50,878 nt of DNA from an uncultured Porphyromonadaceae bacterium (lineage in GTDB: Bacteria; Bacteroidota; Bacteroidia; Bacteroidales; Muribaculaceae), in the NCBI GenBank assembly GCA_947174235.1, contig CAMWID010000016.1, positions 1 through 50,878 of the forward strand, in the 5' to 3' direction. Below are positions 33,622 to 41,725 of this stretch, piece by piece. Every line of letters starts with the position of its first letter. Position 1 is the first letter of the stretch. Made by a program: the position numbers and the translations under genes. The notes under the pieces are model-generated. The model did no database searches and was not told where the DNA came from. It was given only the letters and a program-made list of their open reading frames with translations.

Positions 33622-34326
33622 ATGAAATATAACCGCATTCTTCTAAAACTTTCGGGCGAATCGCTCATGGGAAAACAGGGGCACGGCATAGATACCGAAC
33701 GCCTCAATTCTTATGCCCAGCAGATACAGCATGCCGTCAACAACGGCGTGCAGGTGGGTGTCGTAATAGGAGGTGGCAATATCTTCCGGGGACTCTCCGG
33801 AGCATCCAAAGGGTTTGACCGTGTGAAGGGCGACCAGATGGGTATGCTCGCGACAGTGATCAATTCTCTCGCGCTCAGCTCCGCGCTCGAGGCCATAGGT
33901 CAGCCAGCCAAAGTGCTCACCGCCATCCCCATGTTCCCGATAGGTTATCCTTATTCAAAATGGGAGGCAATAAAAGCCATGAAAGAAGGAACCGTGGCTA
34001 TCATGAGCTGCGGCACAGGATCCCCCTATTTCACCACAGACACAGGCTCCGCCCTCCGCGCCATCGAGATCGAGGCTGACGTGATGCTCAAGGGCACACG
34101 GGTGGACGGTGTATATACCGCCGATCCGGAAAAAGACCCTGACGCCACAAAATTCGACCATATCACATATGAGGAAGTGATTGCCCGCAATCTTAAAGTG
34201 ATGGATATCACCGCCACAGCCCTCTGCAAGGAAAACCATATGCCCATATATGTATTCAACATGGACATCGAGGGGAATCTTGCAAAAATGCTCAAAGGTG
34301 AAAACGTCGGCACTCTTGTAGACTGA
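33622..34326 (+). CDS. pyrH: UMP kinase
   Basis: A 234-residue cytoplasmic kinase that phosphorylates UMP to UDP in pyrimidine synthesis. Visible family features: KLSGESLMGKQGHGID at the N-terminus, VGVVIGGGNIFRG, DQMGMLATVINSLAL, GTGSPYFTTDTGSALRAIEIEADVMLKGTRVDGVY and KVMDITATALCKENHMPIYVFN. Length is standard. frr follows after 112 bases, the usual pyrH-frr pairing. Confidence 0.97.
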   Translation: MKYNRILLKLSGESLMGKQGHGIDTERLNSYAQQIQHAVNNGVQVGVVIGGGNIFRGLSGASKGFDRVKGDQMGMLATVINSLALSSALEAIGQPAKVLTAIPMFPIGYPYSKWEAIKAMKEGTVAIMSCGTGSPYFTTDTGSALRAIEIEADVMLKGTRVDGVYTADPEKDPDATKFDHITYEEVIARNLKVMDITATALCKENHMPIYVFNMDIEGNLAKMLKGENVGTLVD

Positions 34327-34438
34327 ACATGACCGTACGCACATCTTTCTATTGAGAAAGAGATTCTACAAAGGAGTCGCCCGGCGATCCCTTTTCACAT
34401 GTCTTAATGATAAAAAATAATCAAAACATATAATTCAT

Positions 34439-34996
34439 ATGGAAGTTAAGGAATATCTCGACAACGCGAAAGACAATATGCAGCTCGCTGTGGAATATCT
34501 CGACGACACTCTTTCGCACATCCGCGCAGGCAAAGCTTCCGCCCGTCTGCTCGACGGCATCCGCGTTGACTATTATGGCTCGCAGGCTCCCGTCTCAAAC
34601 GTTGCAAATATTTCAGTGCCCGACGCACGCACTATCGCCATCACCCCATGGGAGAAATCAATGTTCAAAGAGATTGAGAAAGCTATCATCAACTCTGAAC
34701 TCGGAATCACTCCCGAAAACAACGGAGAGGTGATACGTCTGTCAATCCCACCCCTCACCGAAGACCGCCGCAAACAGCTCGTGAAGCAGAGCAAGGCAGA
34801 GGCGGAAACCGCCAAGGTATCCATCCGCAACGCACGCCGCGAAGCAATAGAGGGATTGAAGAAGGAGATCAAGCAGGGTCTTAGCGAAGACGCTGAGAAG
34901 GATGCCGAGAACGAGGTGCAGAAACTGCATGACAAATATATGAAGAAGATCGACGAGATCTTCGCCGCTAAAGAGAAGGAGATCCTCACTGTCTGA
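34439..34996 (+). CDS. frr: Ribosome recycling factor
   Basis: A 185-residue protein that, with EF-G, splits the post-termination ribosome. Diagnostic segments: [74 protein letters not shown] and the C-terminal coiled coil to [18 protein letters not shown]. It follows pyrH, and a hairpin (35031-35064) follows the gene. Confidence 0.97.
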   Translation: MEVKEYLDNAKDNMQLAVEYLDDTLSHIRAGKASARLLDGIRVDYYGSQAPVSNVANISVPDARTIAITPWEKSMFKEIEKAIINSELGITPENNGEVIRLSIPPLTEDRRKQLVKQSKAEAETAKVSIRNARREAIEGLKKEIKQGLSEDAEKDAENEVQKLHDKYMKKIDEIFAAKEKEILTV

Positions 34997-35030
34997 ACCC
35001 GGCTAAAACATAACCGTCATACATCTCAAG

Positions 35031-35064
35031 CAAGCGTCTTCCCTGTCAACAGGGTTGACGCTTG
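35031..35064 (+). terminator. Hairpin after frr
   Basis: CAAGCGTC/GACGCTTG with an inner CCCTG/CAGGG stem; weak T-run (TTGTTAA), so probably a modest terminator. Confidence 0.5.
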
Positions 35065-35095
35065 TTGTTAACCACCACCGTCCACAACCTGAAAA

Positions 35096-36103
35096 ATGAT
35101 CTCTGTAATCATACCTGTATATAATGCGGAAAAATATCTCGAAGAAGCAGTCGCAAGCGTGTGTTCCCAGACATATAAGGACCGTGAACTTATACTTGTG
35201 GATGACGGGTCAACCGACCGATCGGGAGAAATATGCGAAAATATTGCGGCACGTGTTCCCGGGATAGAGGTGATACATAAAAAAAACGGAGGTCTTTCAT
35301 CAGCAAGGAACGCGGGTATTGACAAGGCTCGGGGAGAATATATTTTTTTTCTTGACGCGGACGACATTATCCCTCCGTATGCACTTGATATCCTTTTCAA
35401 GTGCATCAATTACGAGAAATACGACGTGGCATGCGGAACCACAATCAAGTTCCATACCACTATCCACTCTTACGAAGAAATGTGCGGACGCACGAAAATA
35501 TCCCGACCGGGAAACATACCTGTTCGATCTCATACTCCTGTGGAAGCCCTCACAATGATACTTTACCAGAAAGGTATAGACAATTCCGCCTGCGGCAAAC
35601 TTTTTTCAGCATCCCTGTTCAGCAATCTGCGTTTCCGGGAAGGAACAGGATATGAGGACCTCGACATCATCACCCCTCTCCTGCTTGAAGCATCGGGAGT
35701 TGCGGAAATACGGTTGCCATTATATTTCTATCGGCAGCATGCCTCAAGCTATATCCATACATTCTCGATGAAAAGATGCGATGTGCTTGAGGTGACAGAG
35801 CGTATCGTGCGGCATGTGGAATCCCGTTGTCCCGAACTTCTTCCCGCCGCACGGTCTCGTCAGCTTAGCGCCAATTTCAATATACTCGGACTTATTGCCG
35901 CCAATCCTTCCATGCCAAAGGGTGGTGTGTCGTCTGCCGAATCAAAAAAAACAGCCGACAACTGCTGGAATAAAATAAAGGAGCTGCGCGGAGAATCCCT
36001 GCGCAACCCCTCTGTAAGATTAAAAAACAAAATAGGAATCCTTGCCTCATACATAGGAGGGAGAAGAATCGTGGAAGCGATCGCGGGGATTATCTACAGA
36101 TGA
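35096..36103 (+). CDS. Family 2 glycosyltransferase
   Basis: A 335-residue GT-A type transferase. The N-terminal nucleotide-sugar domain shows ISVIIPVYNAEKYLEEAVASV, LVDDGSTDRSGEIC, NGGLSSARNAGIDKARGEY and the metal-binding FLDADD. The remaining 200 residues contain a region with GYEDLDIITPLLLEAS and RLPLYFYRQHASSY, typical of acceptor-binding parts. No membrane helix is evident. It stands alone between frr and a convergent methyltransferase. The sugar and acceptor are unknown; cell-surface polysaccharide is likely. Confidence 0.88.
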   Translation: MISVIIPVYNAEKYLEEAVASVCSQTYKDRELILVDDGSTDRSGEICENIAARVPGIEVIHKKNGGLSSARNAGIDKARGEYIFFLDADDIIPPYALDILFKCINYEKYDVACGTTIKFHTTIHSYEEMCGRTKISRPGNIPVRSHTPVEALTMILYQKGIDNSACGKLFSASLFSNLRFREGTGYEDLDIITPLLLEASGVAEIRLPLYFYRQHASSYIHTFSMKRCDVLEVTERIVRHVESRCPELLPAARSRQLSANFNILGLIAANPSMPKGGVSSAESKKTADNCWNKIKELRGESLRNPSVRLKNKIGILASYIGGRRIVEAIAGIIYR

Positions 36104-36150
36104 AGCATCCATAGTGTCCGCTTACCAGCGACCGTTGATCAACCCCGGCG

Positions 36151-36684
36151 TTACAGGAAGCGGCTTACGAACTGCCACATAGCTATCCCGGCGCTTACGG
36201 AAACATTGAGAGAGTGTTTCACCCCGGCTTGCGGTATCTCAAGCACCACATCGGCAATATCCACAATACGCTGGTCCACTCCTTTCACCTCGTTGCCCGC
36301 CACCAGAAGATACCGGCAATCCTTCTCCGGCACAAACTCCTGAAGGGGGATACTGTCGTGAGCCTGTTCGAGCACACATATCTTCCATCCCTCCTCATGC
36401 ATTCTCCTGACCTCTTCAAAAGCATCATCCACATGACGCCAGTCCACACTCTCTTCCGCACCTAATGCTGTCTTGGTGATTTCCGGGTGAGGCGGACATC
36501 CGGAGATACCGGCCAATATCACCTCCTTTATAAGGAAAGCGTCTGCCGTGCGGAATATGGCGCCGATGTTATACATCGACCGCACATTGTCTGTCATTAC
36601 AGAAAGAGGGAGCTTTTCCCTTTCCTTATACTGACGCAGGCTGCAGTTGGTAAGCTCGAATATGTTTTTCTTTGTCCTGTCCAT
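36151..36684 (-). CDS. TrmH/SpoU family RNA 2'-O-methyltransferase
   Basis: A 177-residue SPOUT methyltransferase. The three motifs are visible: NVRSMYNIGAIFRTADAF (motif 1), YLLVAGNEVKGV (motif 2) and EIPQAGVKHSLNVSVSAGIA (motif 3), which form the SAM-binding knot. The N-terminal substrate domain of larger TrmH/RlmB proteins is missing, as is common for this Bacteroidetes group. It modifies a tRNA or rRNA ribose; the target is not readable. nadA is 51 bases upstream on the same strand, so the two may be co-transcribed. Confidence 0.88.
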   Translation of the reverse strand: MDRTKKNIFELTNCSLRQYKEREKLPLSVMTDNVRSMYNIGAIFRTADAFLIKEVILAGISGCPPHPEITKTALGAEESVDWRHVDDAFEEVRRMHEEGWKICVLEQAHDSIPLQEFVPEKDCRYLLVAGNEVKGVDQRIVDIADVVLEIPQAGVKHSLNVSVSAGIAMWQFVSRFL

Positions 36685-36734
36685 TCCGATAGGCTCTAAG
36701 CCATTGAAAACATCATTACCCTAATGCCATTCGA

Positions 36735-37691
36735 TCAACCCTCCGACATCTCGAGCATACGCTCTATAGGCCTCAGGGCTTTCTCCGCGATCTCCGGGTC
36801 CACATGCACCTCCGGCTTACCGTCGCGCAAAGCCTCATACACTTTTTGAAGAGTGTTAAGCTTCATGAAATCGCATTCGTTGCACTGGCATTCCGCATCT
36901 TCAGCAGGAGCCGCGAGAAATACTTTTCCCGGACATTTATTCCGCATCTCGAAAAGGATTCCGCTTTCGGTGACCACTATATATTCGGGAGCGTCATCCT
37001 TGGTCGCGAAATCGAGAAGCGCAGCCGTGGAACCCACCTTGTCGGCTATAAGCTGCAAGGGGCGGCGGCATTCAGGATGCACAAGAACTTTGGCACGGGG
37101 ATGTTCTTTCTTCATCTCCGCAATCTTTTCGAGAGAGAAGCGGTCATGCACGTGGCACGCCCCGTTCCATAGAAGCATACTGCGCCCCGTGACACTGTTG
37201 ATGTATTCTCCTAAATTATGGTCGGGACCGAAGATTATTTTCTCGTCTTCCGGAAGCTGCTCCACAATCTTACGTGCGTTGCCCGAGGTCACGACTATAT
37301 CTGTGAGAGCCTTCACGGCAGCCGAAGTATTGACATAACTGATCACCGTATGGTCGGGATGAGCCTTCACGAAATTTTCAAACTCCACAGGATCGCAGCT
37401 GTCGGCAAGCGAACATCCCGCCGCAGTGTCGGGAATCAGGACAGTCTTTCCGGGACATAAAATTTTTGCTGTCTCTCCCATGAAATTCACTCCGCACATC
37501 ACTATGACATCCGCATCGGTCTTTGCCGCCTGACGGGCGAGAGCGAGGGAGTCACCTATGAAATCGGCAATCTCCTGAATCTCGTCGCGCTGATAATAGT
37601 GCGCCATGATGAGGGCGTTTTTCTCTTTCTTAAGACGTGAGATCTCCTCCCTCAGTCGCCGGGTGGAGGAAAGTTCTGGAGTCGGGTTCAT
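36735..37691 (-). CDS. nadA: Quinolinate synthase
   Basis: A 318-residue cytoplasmic iron-sulphur enzyme condensing iminoaspartate with dihydroxyacetone phosphate to quinolinate in NAD synthesis. Family features: ALIMAHYYQRDEIQEIADFIGDSLALA, VIVMCGVNFMGETAKIL, ISYVNTSAAVKALTDI, IIFGPDHNLGEYI, VHPECRRPLQLIAD, and the C-terminal ECQCNECDFMKLNTLQKVYEAL. The cluster-binding cysteines at CGVNFM, HPEC and CNEC are present. nadB and nadC are not in the window. The gene begins next to the large gene-free region. Confidence 0.95.
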   Translation of the reverse strand: MNPTPELSSTRRLREEISRLKKEKNALIMAHYYQRDEIQEIADFIGDSLALARQAAKTDADVIVMCGVNFMGETAKILCPGKTVLIPDTAAGCSLADSCDPVEFENFVKAHPDHTVISYVNTSAAVKALTDIVVTSGNARKIVEQLPEDEKIIFGPDHNLGEYINSVTGRSMLLWNGACHVHDRFSLEKIAEMKKEHPRAKVLVHPECRRPLQLIADKVGSTAALLDFATKDDAPEYIVVTESGILFEMRNKCPGKVFLAAPAEDAECQCNECDFMKLNTLQKVYEALRDGKPEVHVDPEIAEKALRPIERMLEMSEG

Positions 37692-38615
37692 CTTTATTGT
37701 TTATTTAATAAAAATTTAAATCATAAAAAATAAATAATCAACAACAATAAAGGCTGTCAATAACCACCAATAAGTTTTGGCTCAAAAATTTGGAAATCCG
37801 GGTTATTGAAATTCTTTATACAGTTATTGACATATTGTCTACAGGGGGCAGGATTGTAAATCAGATTTATGCTGACTTTATTTACACCCTGTAGATAACT
37901 GCAAAGTTAATAAATTTCTATCTTATTGACTGAAGAAAACTGTAGAAAACCCATGATTTTGCTGTAGACAGAAGTGACAATAAATATAGATAACCCCATG
38001 CGATGAAATGAATGATATTATAAAAATGTATATATCAGGTTATTTTTATAAAAAGCAATAGTTTTGAAGATTTGTTATAAATCACTTTTCAACGGTATTT
38101 CAACGGCATTTCATCAGGTTTTCTACGACTTTTCTACAGGTTATCTACAGATATAGCCTCTGCCGTCAGGCTTGGAAAGCGTATGCGGAATATATCTTAA
38201 GGATTTTTTTGCTGTTTTTAAGAGCATCTCGGTAAGCTAAGAGACGGTCGGGGATTTGCAATACCGTACTAAAAAAGCGGGAGCGACCGACACCACGTCT
38301 GCCACTCCCGCAACATCAAGGTTACGAAAAGGTGATTTCCTTTTTTTGATAGATGCCCGACCTTGAACGGGCCGTCATAATTTTGATTTAATTAGCACAA
38401 ATAATATTTATACTGCCGTCGCGGCATATGTCATGAATGCTCCAGGGAGTTCACGGCAATGTCCGTTTTACGGGCAGGGCGCCACTGTTTCAATCTCTGT
38501 GGCGTGTCTGATATAATAACCATCGGGAATTTACAGATGTTCACGAGAGGGTCTTTATTTTGTATTATTCACATCCGGTCCGGCAATAAAGACTGCTCCA
38601 AAAATGGATAAAGAA

Positions 38616-38644
38616 AAAGACGGTGCCGCTCTGGCATCGTCTTT
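38616..38644 (-). terminator. Terminator of the 2-oxoacid oxidoreductase operon
   Basis: AAAGACGGTGCC / GGCATCGTCTTT stem of 12 bp with one wobble, followed on the minus strand by TTTTTCTTT, about 45 bases past the gamma-subunit stop. Confidence 0.75.
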
Positions 38645-38648
38645 CCGG

Positions 38649-38680
38649 GTGTGTGATTTTAAAAGTGTGTGATTTTAAAA
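38649..38680. repeat. Perfect tandem duplication of a 16-mer
   Basis: GTGTGTGATTTTAAAA occurs twice without a gap (38649-38664, 38665-38680), between the gamma-subunit stop and its terminator. Probably a replication-slippage duplication in untranslated sequence. Confidence 0.8.
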
Positions 38681-38688
38681 ATAAGTGA

Positions 38689-39231
38689 TCAGGAACCAAG
38701 CAGGGTCCTTCCTTTTTCAATAGCCTGACGGTTGACCGGAATAAGGGCGTGATGACGCTCCGGAAGAGATTTCTCCAATCCTTTCACCACATTTTCCATC
38801 GGCAGTTTATATGGCATGGCTTCAAGGAGGGCGCCCATCACTACCATGTTGTAAGCCTTGGGATGTCCTATTTCCATTGTGGCCTCCATGGCGTTGACAG
38901 GATAGATTGTGATGTCATTTCGTTCCGGGAGCTTGTGTATTCCACTTGTGTCATAGATCAGGATACCCCCTTTCTTCACACGAGGAGAAAACTTGTCGAG
39001 GCTCTGCTGGTTGAGAGCTACCACGATGTCGTATGTGTCGAGCACCGGAGAAGAGATGCGTTCGTCCGACAGTATCACTGTCACATTGGCGGTACCCCCT
39101 CTTTGTTCCGGTCCGTAGGATGGCATCCATGTCACCTCCTTGTCGTCCATCAGTCCTGAATAGGCGAGGATCTTGCCCATTGAAAGGACTCCCTGTCCAC
39201 CGAATCCGGCAATTATAATCTCTTCTTTCAT
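38689..39231 (-). CDS. 2-oxoacid:ferredoxin oxidoreductase, gamma subunit
   Basis: A 180-residue subunit: IIIAGFGGQGVLSMGKILAYSGL (glycine-rich start of the gamma domain), VTWMPSYGPEQRGGTANVTV and PKAYNMVVMGALLEAMPYKLP are diagnostic. It is the last gene of a four-gene operon (ferredoxin, alpha, beta, gamma). The complex oxidatively decarboxylates a 2-oxoacid (2-oxoglutarate or branched-chain) to the acyl-CoA, or reverses this, using ferredoxin as electron partner. Separate subunits of this size fit the Kor/Vor group rather than the single-chain pyruvate enzyme. Confidence 0.9.
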   Translation of the reverse strand: MKEEIIIAGFGGQGVLSMGKILAYSGLMDDKEVTWMPSYGPEQRGGTANVTVILSDERISSPVLDTYDIVVALNQQSLDKFSPRVKKGGILIYDTSGIHKLPERNDITIYPVNAMEATMEIGHPKAYNMVVMGALLEAMPYKLPMENVVKGLEKSLPERHHALIPVNRQAIEKGRTLLGS

Positions 39232-39296
39232 TTCATTAAATTTAGAGTGTTTCGTATGAATAGGACATACAAAATGGTGTGCGCCCGTTTATATTG

Positions 39297-40058
39297 TCAG
39301 ATGTTTTTGAGATCTCCGAGAGGATATTTCTCAAACATATTGCGCTCCATCCATTCATTTGATTCCACAGGACTCATTTTCCATCCGGAGTTGCATGTGG
39401 AGACTATTTCCACTACAGAGGTACCCTTTTTTGCGAGAGCGTTCTCAAAAGCTTTTTTTATGCAGCCTTTGGTCTTGCGGACGGAAGCCGGGGTATGCAC
39501 CGATTGTCTTGTGACGTAGCAAGTGCCGTCGAGGCGTGCCAGAATATCGGTGATTTCAAGGGGATGTCCGTTGAGATCCACTCTTCTTCCGTAAGGGGTT
39601 GTGGCTGTCTTCTGTCCTATCAGGGTGGTTGGAGCCATCTGTCCGCCGGTCATTCCGTAAATCGCGTTGTTGACGAATATCATCACGATGTTTTCCCCTC
39701 TGTTGGCTGCATGTATCGACTCGGCGGTGCCTATCGCCGCCATGTCGCCGTCACCCTGATATGTGAAGACCACATTTGATGGCCATAGTCTGCTGAGGGC
39801 TGTTGCCACGGCGGGCGCGCGTCCGTGGGCGGCTTCCACCCAGTCAACGTCGATATAATTATATGCGAATACCGCGCAACCCACCGGAGATACCCCGACG
39901 GTGCGCTCCGCGAGACCCATTTCATCGATCACCTCCGCCAGAAGTTTATGGACCACGCCATGGCTGCATCCCGGGCAATAATGCATGTGGACGTCATCGA
40001 GAAGCCTGGGCTTGGAATATACCTTGTTCTCTTCTTTTATTATATCCTCGATTTCCAT
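39297..40058 (-). CDS. 2-oxoacid:ferredoxin oxidoreductase, beta subunit (thiamine-binding)
   Basis: A 253-residue subunit binding thiamine diphosphate. Visible: HYCPGCSHGVVHKLLAEV at the start, the TPP motif TYQGDGDMAAIGTAESIHAANRG and IVMIFVNNAIYGMTGGQMAP, then TTPYGRRVDL. The CxxC near the N-terminus is the family's iron-sulphur or structural motif. It lies between alpha (15-base gap) and gamma (65-base gap). Together with alpha it forms the catalytic core. Confidence 0.92.
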   Translation of the reverse strand: MEIEDIIKEENKVYSKPRLLDDVHMHYCPGCSHGVVHKLLAEVIDEMGLAERTVGVSPVGCAVFAYNYIDVDWVEAAHGRAPAVATALSRLWPSNVVFTYQGDGDMAAIGTAESIHAANRGENIVMIFVNNAIYGMTGGQMAPTTLIGQKTATTPYGRRVDLNGHPLEITDILARLDGTCYVTRQSVHTPASVRKTKGCIKKAFENALAKKGTSVVEIVSTCNSGWKMSPVESNEWMERNMFEKYPLGDLKNI

Positions 40059-40073
40059 TGTTACTTCAGTGAA

Positions 40074-41165
40074 TTAGGGGATGTTGTTGATTAATTTTTC
40101 TTCAAGGGCGTCCACGATCTCCTGCGGGCTCGGTATTATTCCTCCGAGACGTCCGTAGTGTTCTACGGGGAGACTGTCGTGCACAGCGAGCCTGACATCT
40201 TCTATCATTTGTCCGGCGTTCAGTTCCACGCAAAGTATCCCTTTCTTTCCCCTGGCGGCTTTCTCCACCGCCTCTTTCGGGAAAGGCCATAGTGTTATGG
40301 GGCGTATTATACCCGCCTTTATCCCTTTCTCTTCTGCCATTTCCATCGCTTTGGCGCATATCCTGGCGATAGAGCCGAAAGCCACGATAAGATAGTCGGC
40401 GTCTTCCACTCCGATCTCCTCCCATCTGGTCTCGTTGCGTTCTATCTCCCTGTATCTTGCCTGGAGGCGGTGGTTGATGATTTCCATCCGCGAAGACTCG
40501 AGTTCAAGAGATGTCACGACGTTTCTTTTTCTTTCTCCGTTTCTTCCTGTGGTTGCCCAGGGGCATTGGCGGCGGATCTCCTCGTCAGTGCGTCGTGGCC
40601 GCTGCGGAGGGAGCACCACCTTTTCCATCATCTGTCCGACGATTCCGTCTGCGAGGATCATGGCGGGGGTACGGTATTTGAAAGAGAGGTCGAAACCGAG
40701 TCCTACGAAATCCACCATTTCCTGCACTGAAGACGGCGAGAGCACTATAAGACGGTAGTCACCGTGTCCTCCACCCTTTGTGGCTTGAAAATAATCAGCC
40801 TGCGACGGCTGTATGGTGCCGAGTCCGGGACCACCCCTCATCACGTTCAGGATAAGGGCGGGAAGCTCAGATCCGGCTATATATGAAATTCCCTCCTGTT
40901 TGAGGCTGATTCCCGGCGACGATGACGATGTCATCACTGCTTTTCCGGAGGCGGCGCCGCCATAGACCATGTTGATGGCGGCAACTTCCGATTCTGCCTG
41001 GAGCACCACCATGCCGGTGGTCTCCCAAGGCATAAGTGCCTCCAGAGTTTCGAGCACCTCCGACTGGGGAGTGATGGGATAGCCGAAATAACCGTCGCAT
41101 CCGTAAAGGATAGCGGCGTGTGCCACGGCTTCGTTTCCCTTCATTAGTCTTACCTCTTCTTTCAT
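40074..41165 (-). CDS. 2-oxoacid:ferredoxin oxidoreductase, alpha subunit
   Basis: A 363-residue subunit. The open frame can be extended to 41204, but ATG 41165 (MKEEVRLMKGNEAVAHAAI) is the natural start. Family segments: GCDGYFGYPITPQSEVLETL, LQAESEVAAINMVYGGAASGKAVMTSSSSPGISL, GPGLGTIQPSQADYFQATKGGGHGDYR and a C-terminal transketolase-like domain (YLIVAFGSIARICAKAME, GIIRPITLWPFP). It binds the 2-oxoacid and pyrimidine part of the cofactor. The annotation vorB/korA is used for such proteins in Bacteroides; substrate preference cannot be decided from sequence alone. Confidence 0.9.
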   Translation of the reverse strand: MKEEVRLMKGNEAVAHAAILYGCDGYFGYPITPQSEVLETLEALMPWETTGMVVLQAESEVAAINMVYGGAASGKAVMTSSSSPGISLKQEGISYIAGSELPALILNVMRGGPGLGTIQPSQADYFQATKGGGHGDYRLIVLSPSSVQEMVDFVGLGFDLSFKYRTPAMILADGIVGQMMEKVVLPPQRPRRTDEEIRRQCPWATTGRNGERKRNVVTSLELESSRMEIINHRLQARYREIERNETRWEEIGVEDADYLIVAFGSIARICAKAMEMAEEKGIKAGIIRPITLWPFPKEAVEKAARGKKGILCVELNAGQMIEDVRLAVHDSLPVEHYGRLGGIIPSPQEIVDALEEKLINNIP

Positions 41166-41216
41166 TATATGGATAAAATAAATGTTCTTGATTATAGGGA
41201 GCAAAGACAGGCGCCC

Positions 41217-41444
41217 TTATACTTTTACTCTATATACTTCGATACATGCGTCAGGACAGACCCATGCGCATGAGCAGCATCCTGTGCATCTGTCGGGTGC
41301 TGCCATGAAAGCATAATGGTATCCCCGGTCGTTTACTTCATTAGGCTGTAAAGATAGGGTGTCGGTGGGACAGGCTGTCACACACAGGTTGCAACCTTTG
41401 CAGCGTTCGACGTTGACTGTGATTGCGCCTTTGACTTTTGCCAT
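41217..41444 (-). CDS. 2-oxoacid:ferredoxin oxidoreductase, ferredoxin (delta) subunit
   Basis: A 75-residue dicluster ferredoxin. I choose ATG 41444 (MAKVKGAITVNVERC), because the longer open frame to 41612 adds a basic, non-conserved extension with no homologous look. The two 4Fe-4S motifs are CKGCNLCVTACP and CTGCCSCAWVCP. It is the first gene of the operon, 51 bases before alpha, and carries electrons from the TPP core. The stretch 41445-41725 upstream is a leader with two palindromes. Confidence 0.9.
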   Translation of the reverse strand: MAKVKGAITVNVERCKGCNLCVTACPTDTLSLQPNEVNDRGYHYAFMAAPDRCTGCCSCAWVCPDACIEVYRVKV

Positions 41445-41624
41445 CTCTGTAGGTGTTTTTAATTTATAAAGTTGTTTAGACTTTTTGCGGAAGTTGTTTC
41501 TTAAGGTTTCATACCTTGTCCGGTTTTCTTCCCAAGGATTTCGACAGATTTCCGGGAAAGAAAAAGGTTGGACAACTTCTATAGGAAAGGAGCGATTCCG
41601 ACAGCTTTCCAAAGGTTAGATTCA

Positions 41625-41632
41625 CAAAAGTA
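41625..41632 (-). promoter_or_regulatory. Candidate -7 box of the oxidoreductase operon
   Basis: TACTTTTG on the minus strand. It is part of an inverted repeat ACAAAAGT/ACTTTTGT (41624-41647). No good -33 box, and it lies about 180 bases before the ferredoxin ATG. Confidence 0.4.
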
Positions 41633-41664
41633 GTAAAAAACTTTTGTAAAAGGGGGTACTTTTA

Positions 41665-41699
41665 TATGTTGAACAACATAAAATATGTTATACAACATA
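41665..41699. promoter_or_regulatory. Two tandem 16-bp palindromes (candidate operators)
   Basis: TATGTTGAACAACATA (41665-41680) is a perfect palindrome outside its central two bases, and TATGTTATACAACATA (41684-41699) is a near copy; they are 3 bases apart, so the centres are 19 bases (about two helical turns) apart. They lie 33 bases upstream of the candidate -7 box of the oxidoreductase operon. Two dimers of one regulator could bind side by side. Confidence 0.6.
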
Positions 41700-41725
41700 A
41701 ATAACGTATAAAAGTGGAAAAAAAT

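Larger units (their letters stand above)
37692..38688. other. Gene-free 1-kb region with DnaA-box-like cluster (candidate origin)
   Basis: No gene is visible. Between 37755 and 38149 there are about ten 9-mers of the type TTATNNACA or one base off: TTATCTACA at 37890-37898 (minus) and 38141-38149 (plus); TTTTCTACA at 37941-37949 (minus) and 38130-38138 (plus); TTATTGACA at 37755-37763 (minus) and 37824-37832 (plus); TTGTCTACA at 37835-37843; CTGTCTACA at 37963-37971 (minus); TTATTGACT at 37923-37931; TTTTCTACG at 38119-38127. A very AT-rich stretch (37981-38080) lies inside the cluster. The right half is GC-richer, with a hairpin GCGGGAG/CTCCCGC (38277-38311) and no clear RNA gene. Confidence 0.5.

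Noticed and set aside
38161..38400. Structured non-coding RNA right of the box cluster
   Set aside because: Isolated hairpins are visible but there is no consistent promoter-terminator pair or match to tmRNA, SRP RNA, RNase P or 6S RNA by eye.
41445..41612. N-terminal extension of the ferredoxin subunit
   Set aside because: The added residues are not ferredoxin-like and MAKVKGAITV at 41444 is the natural family start.
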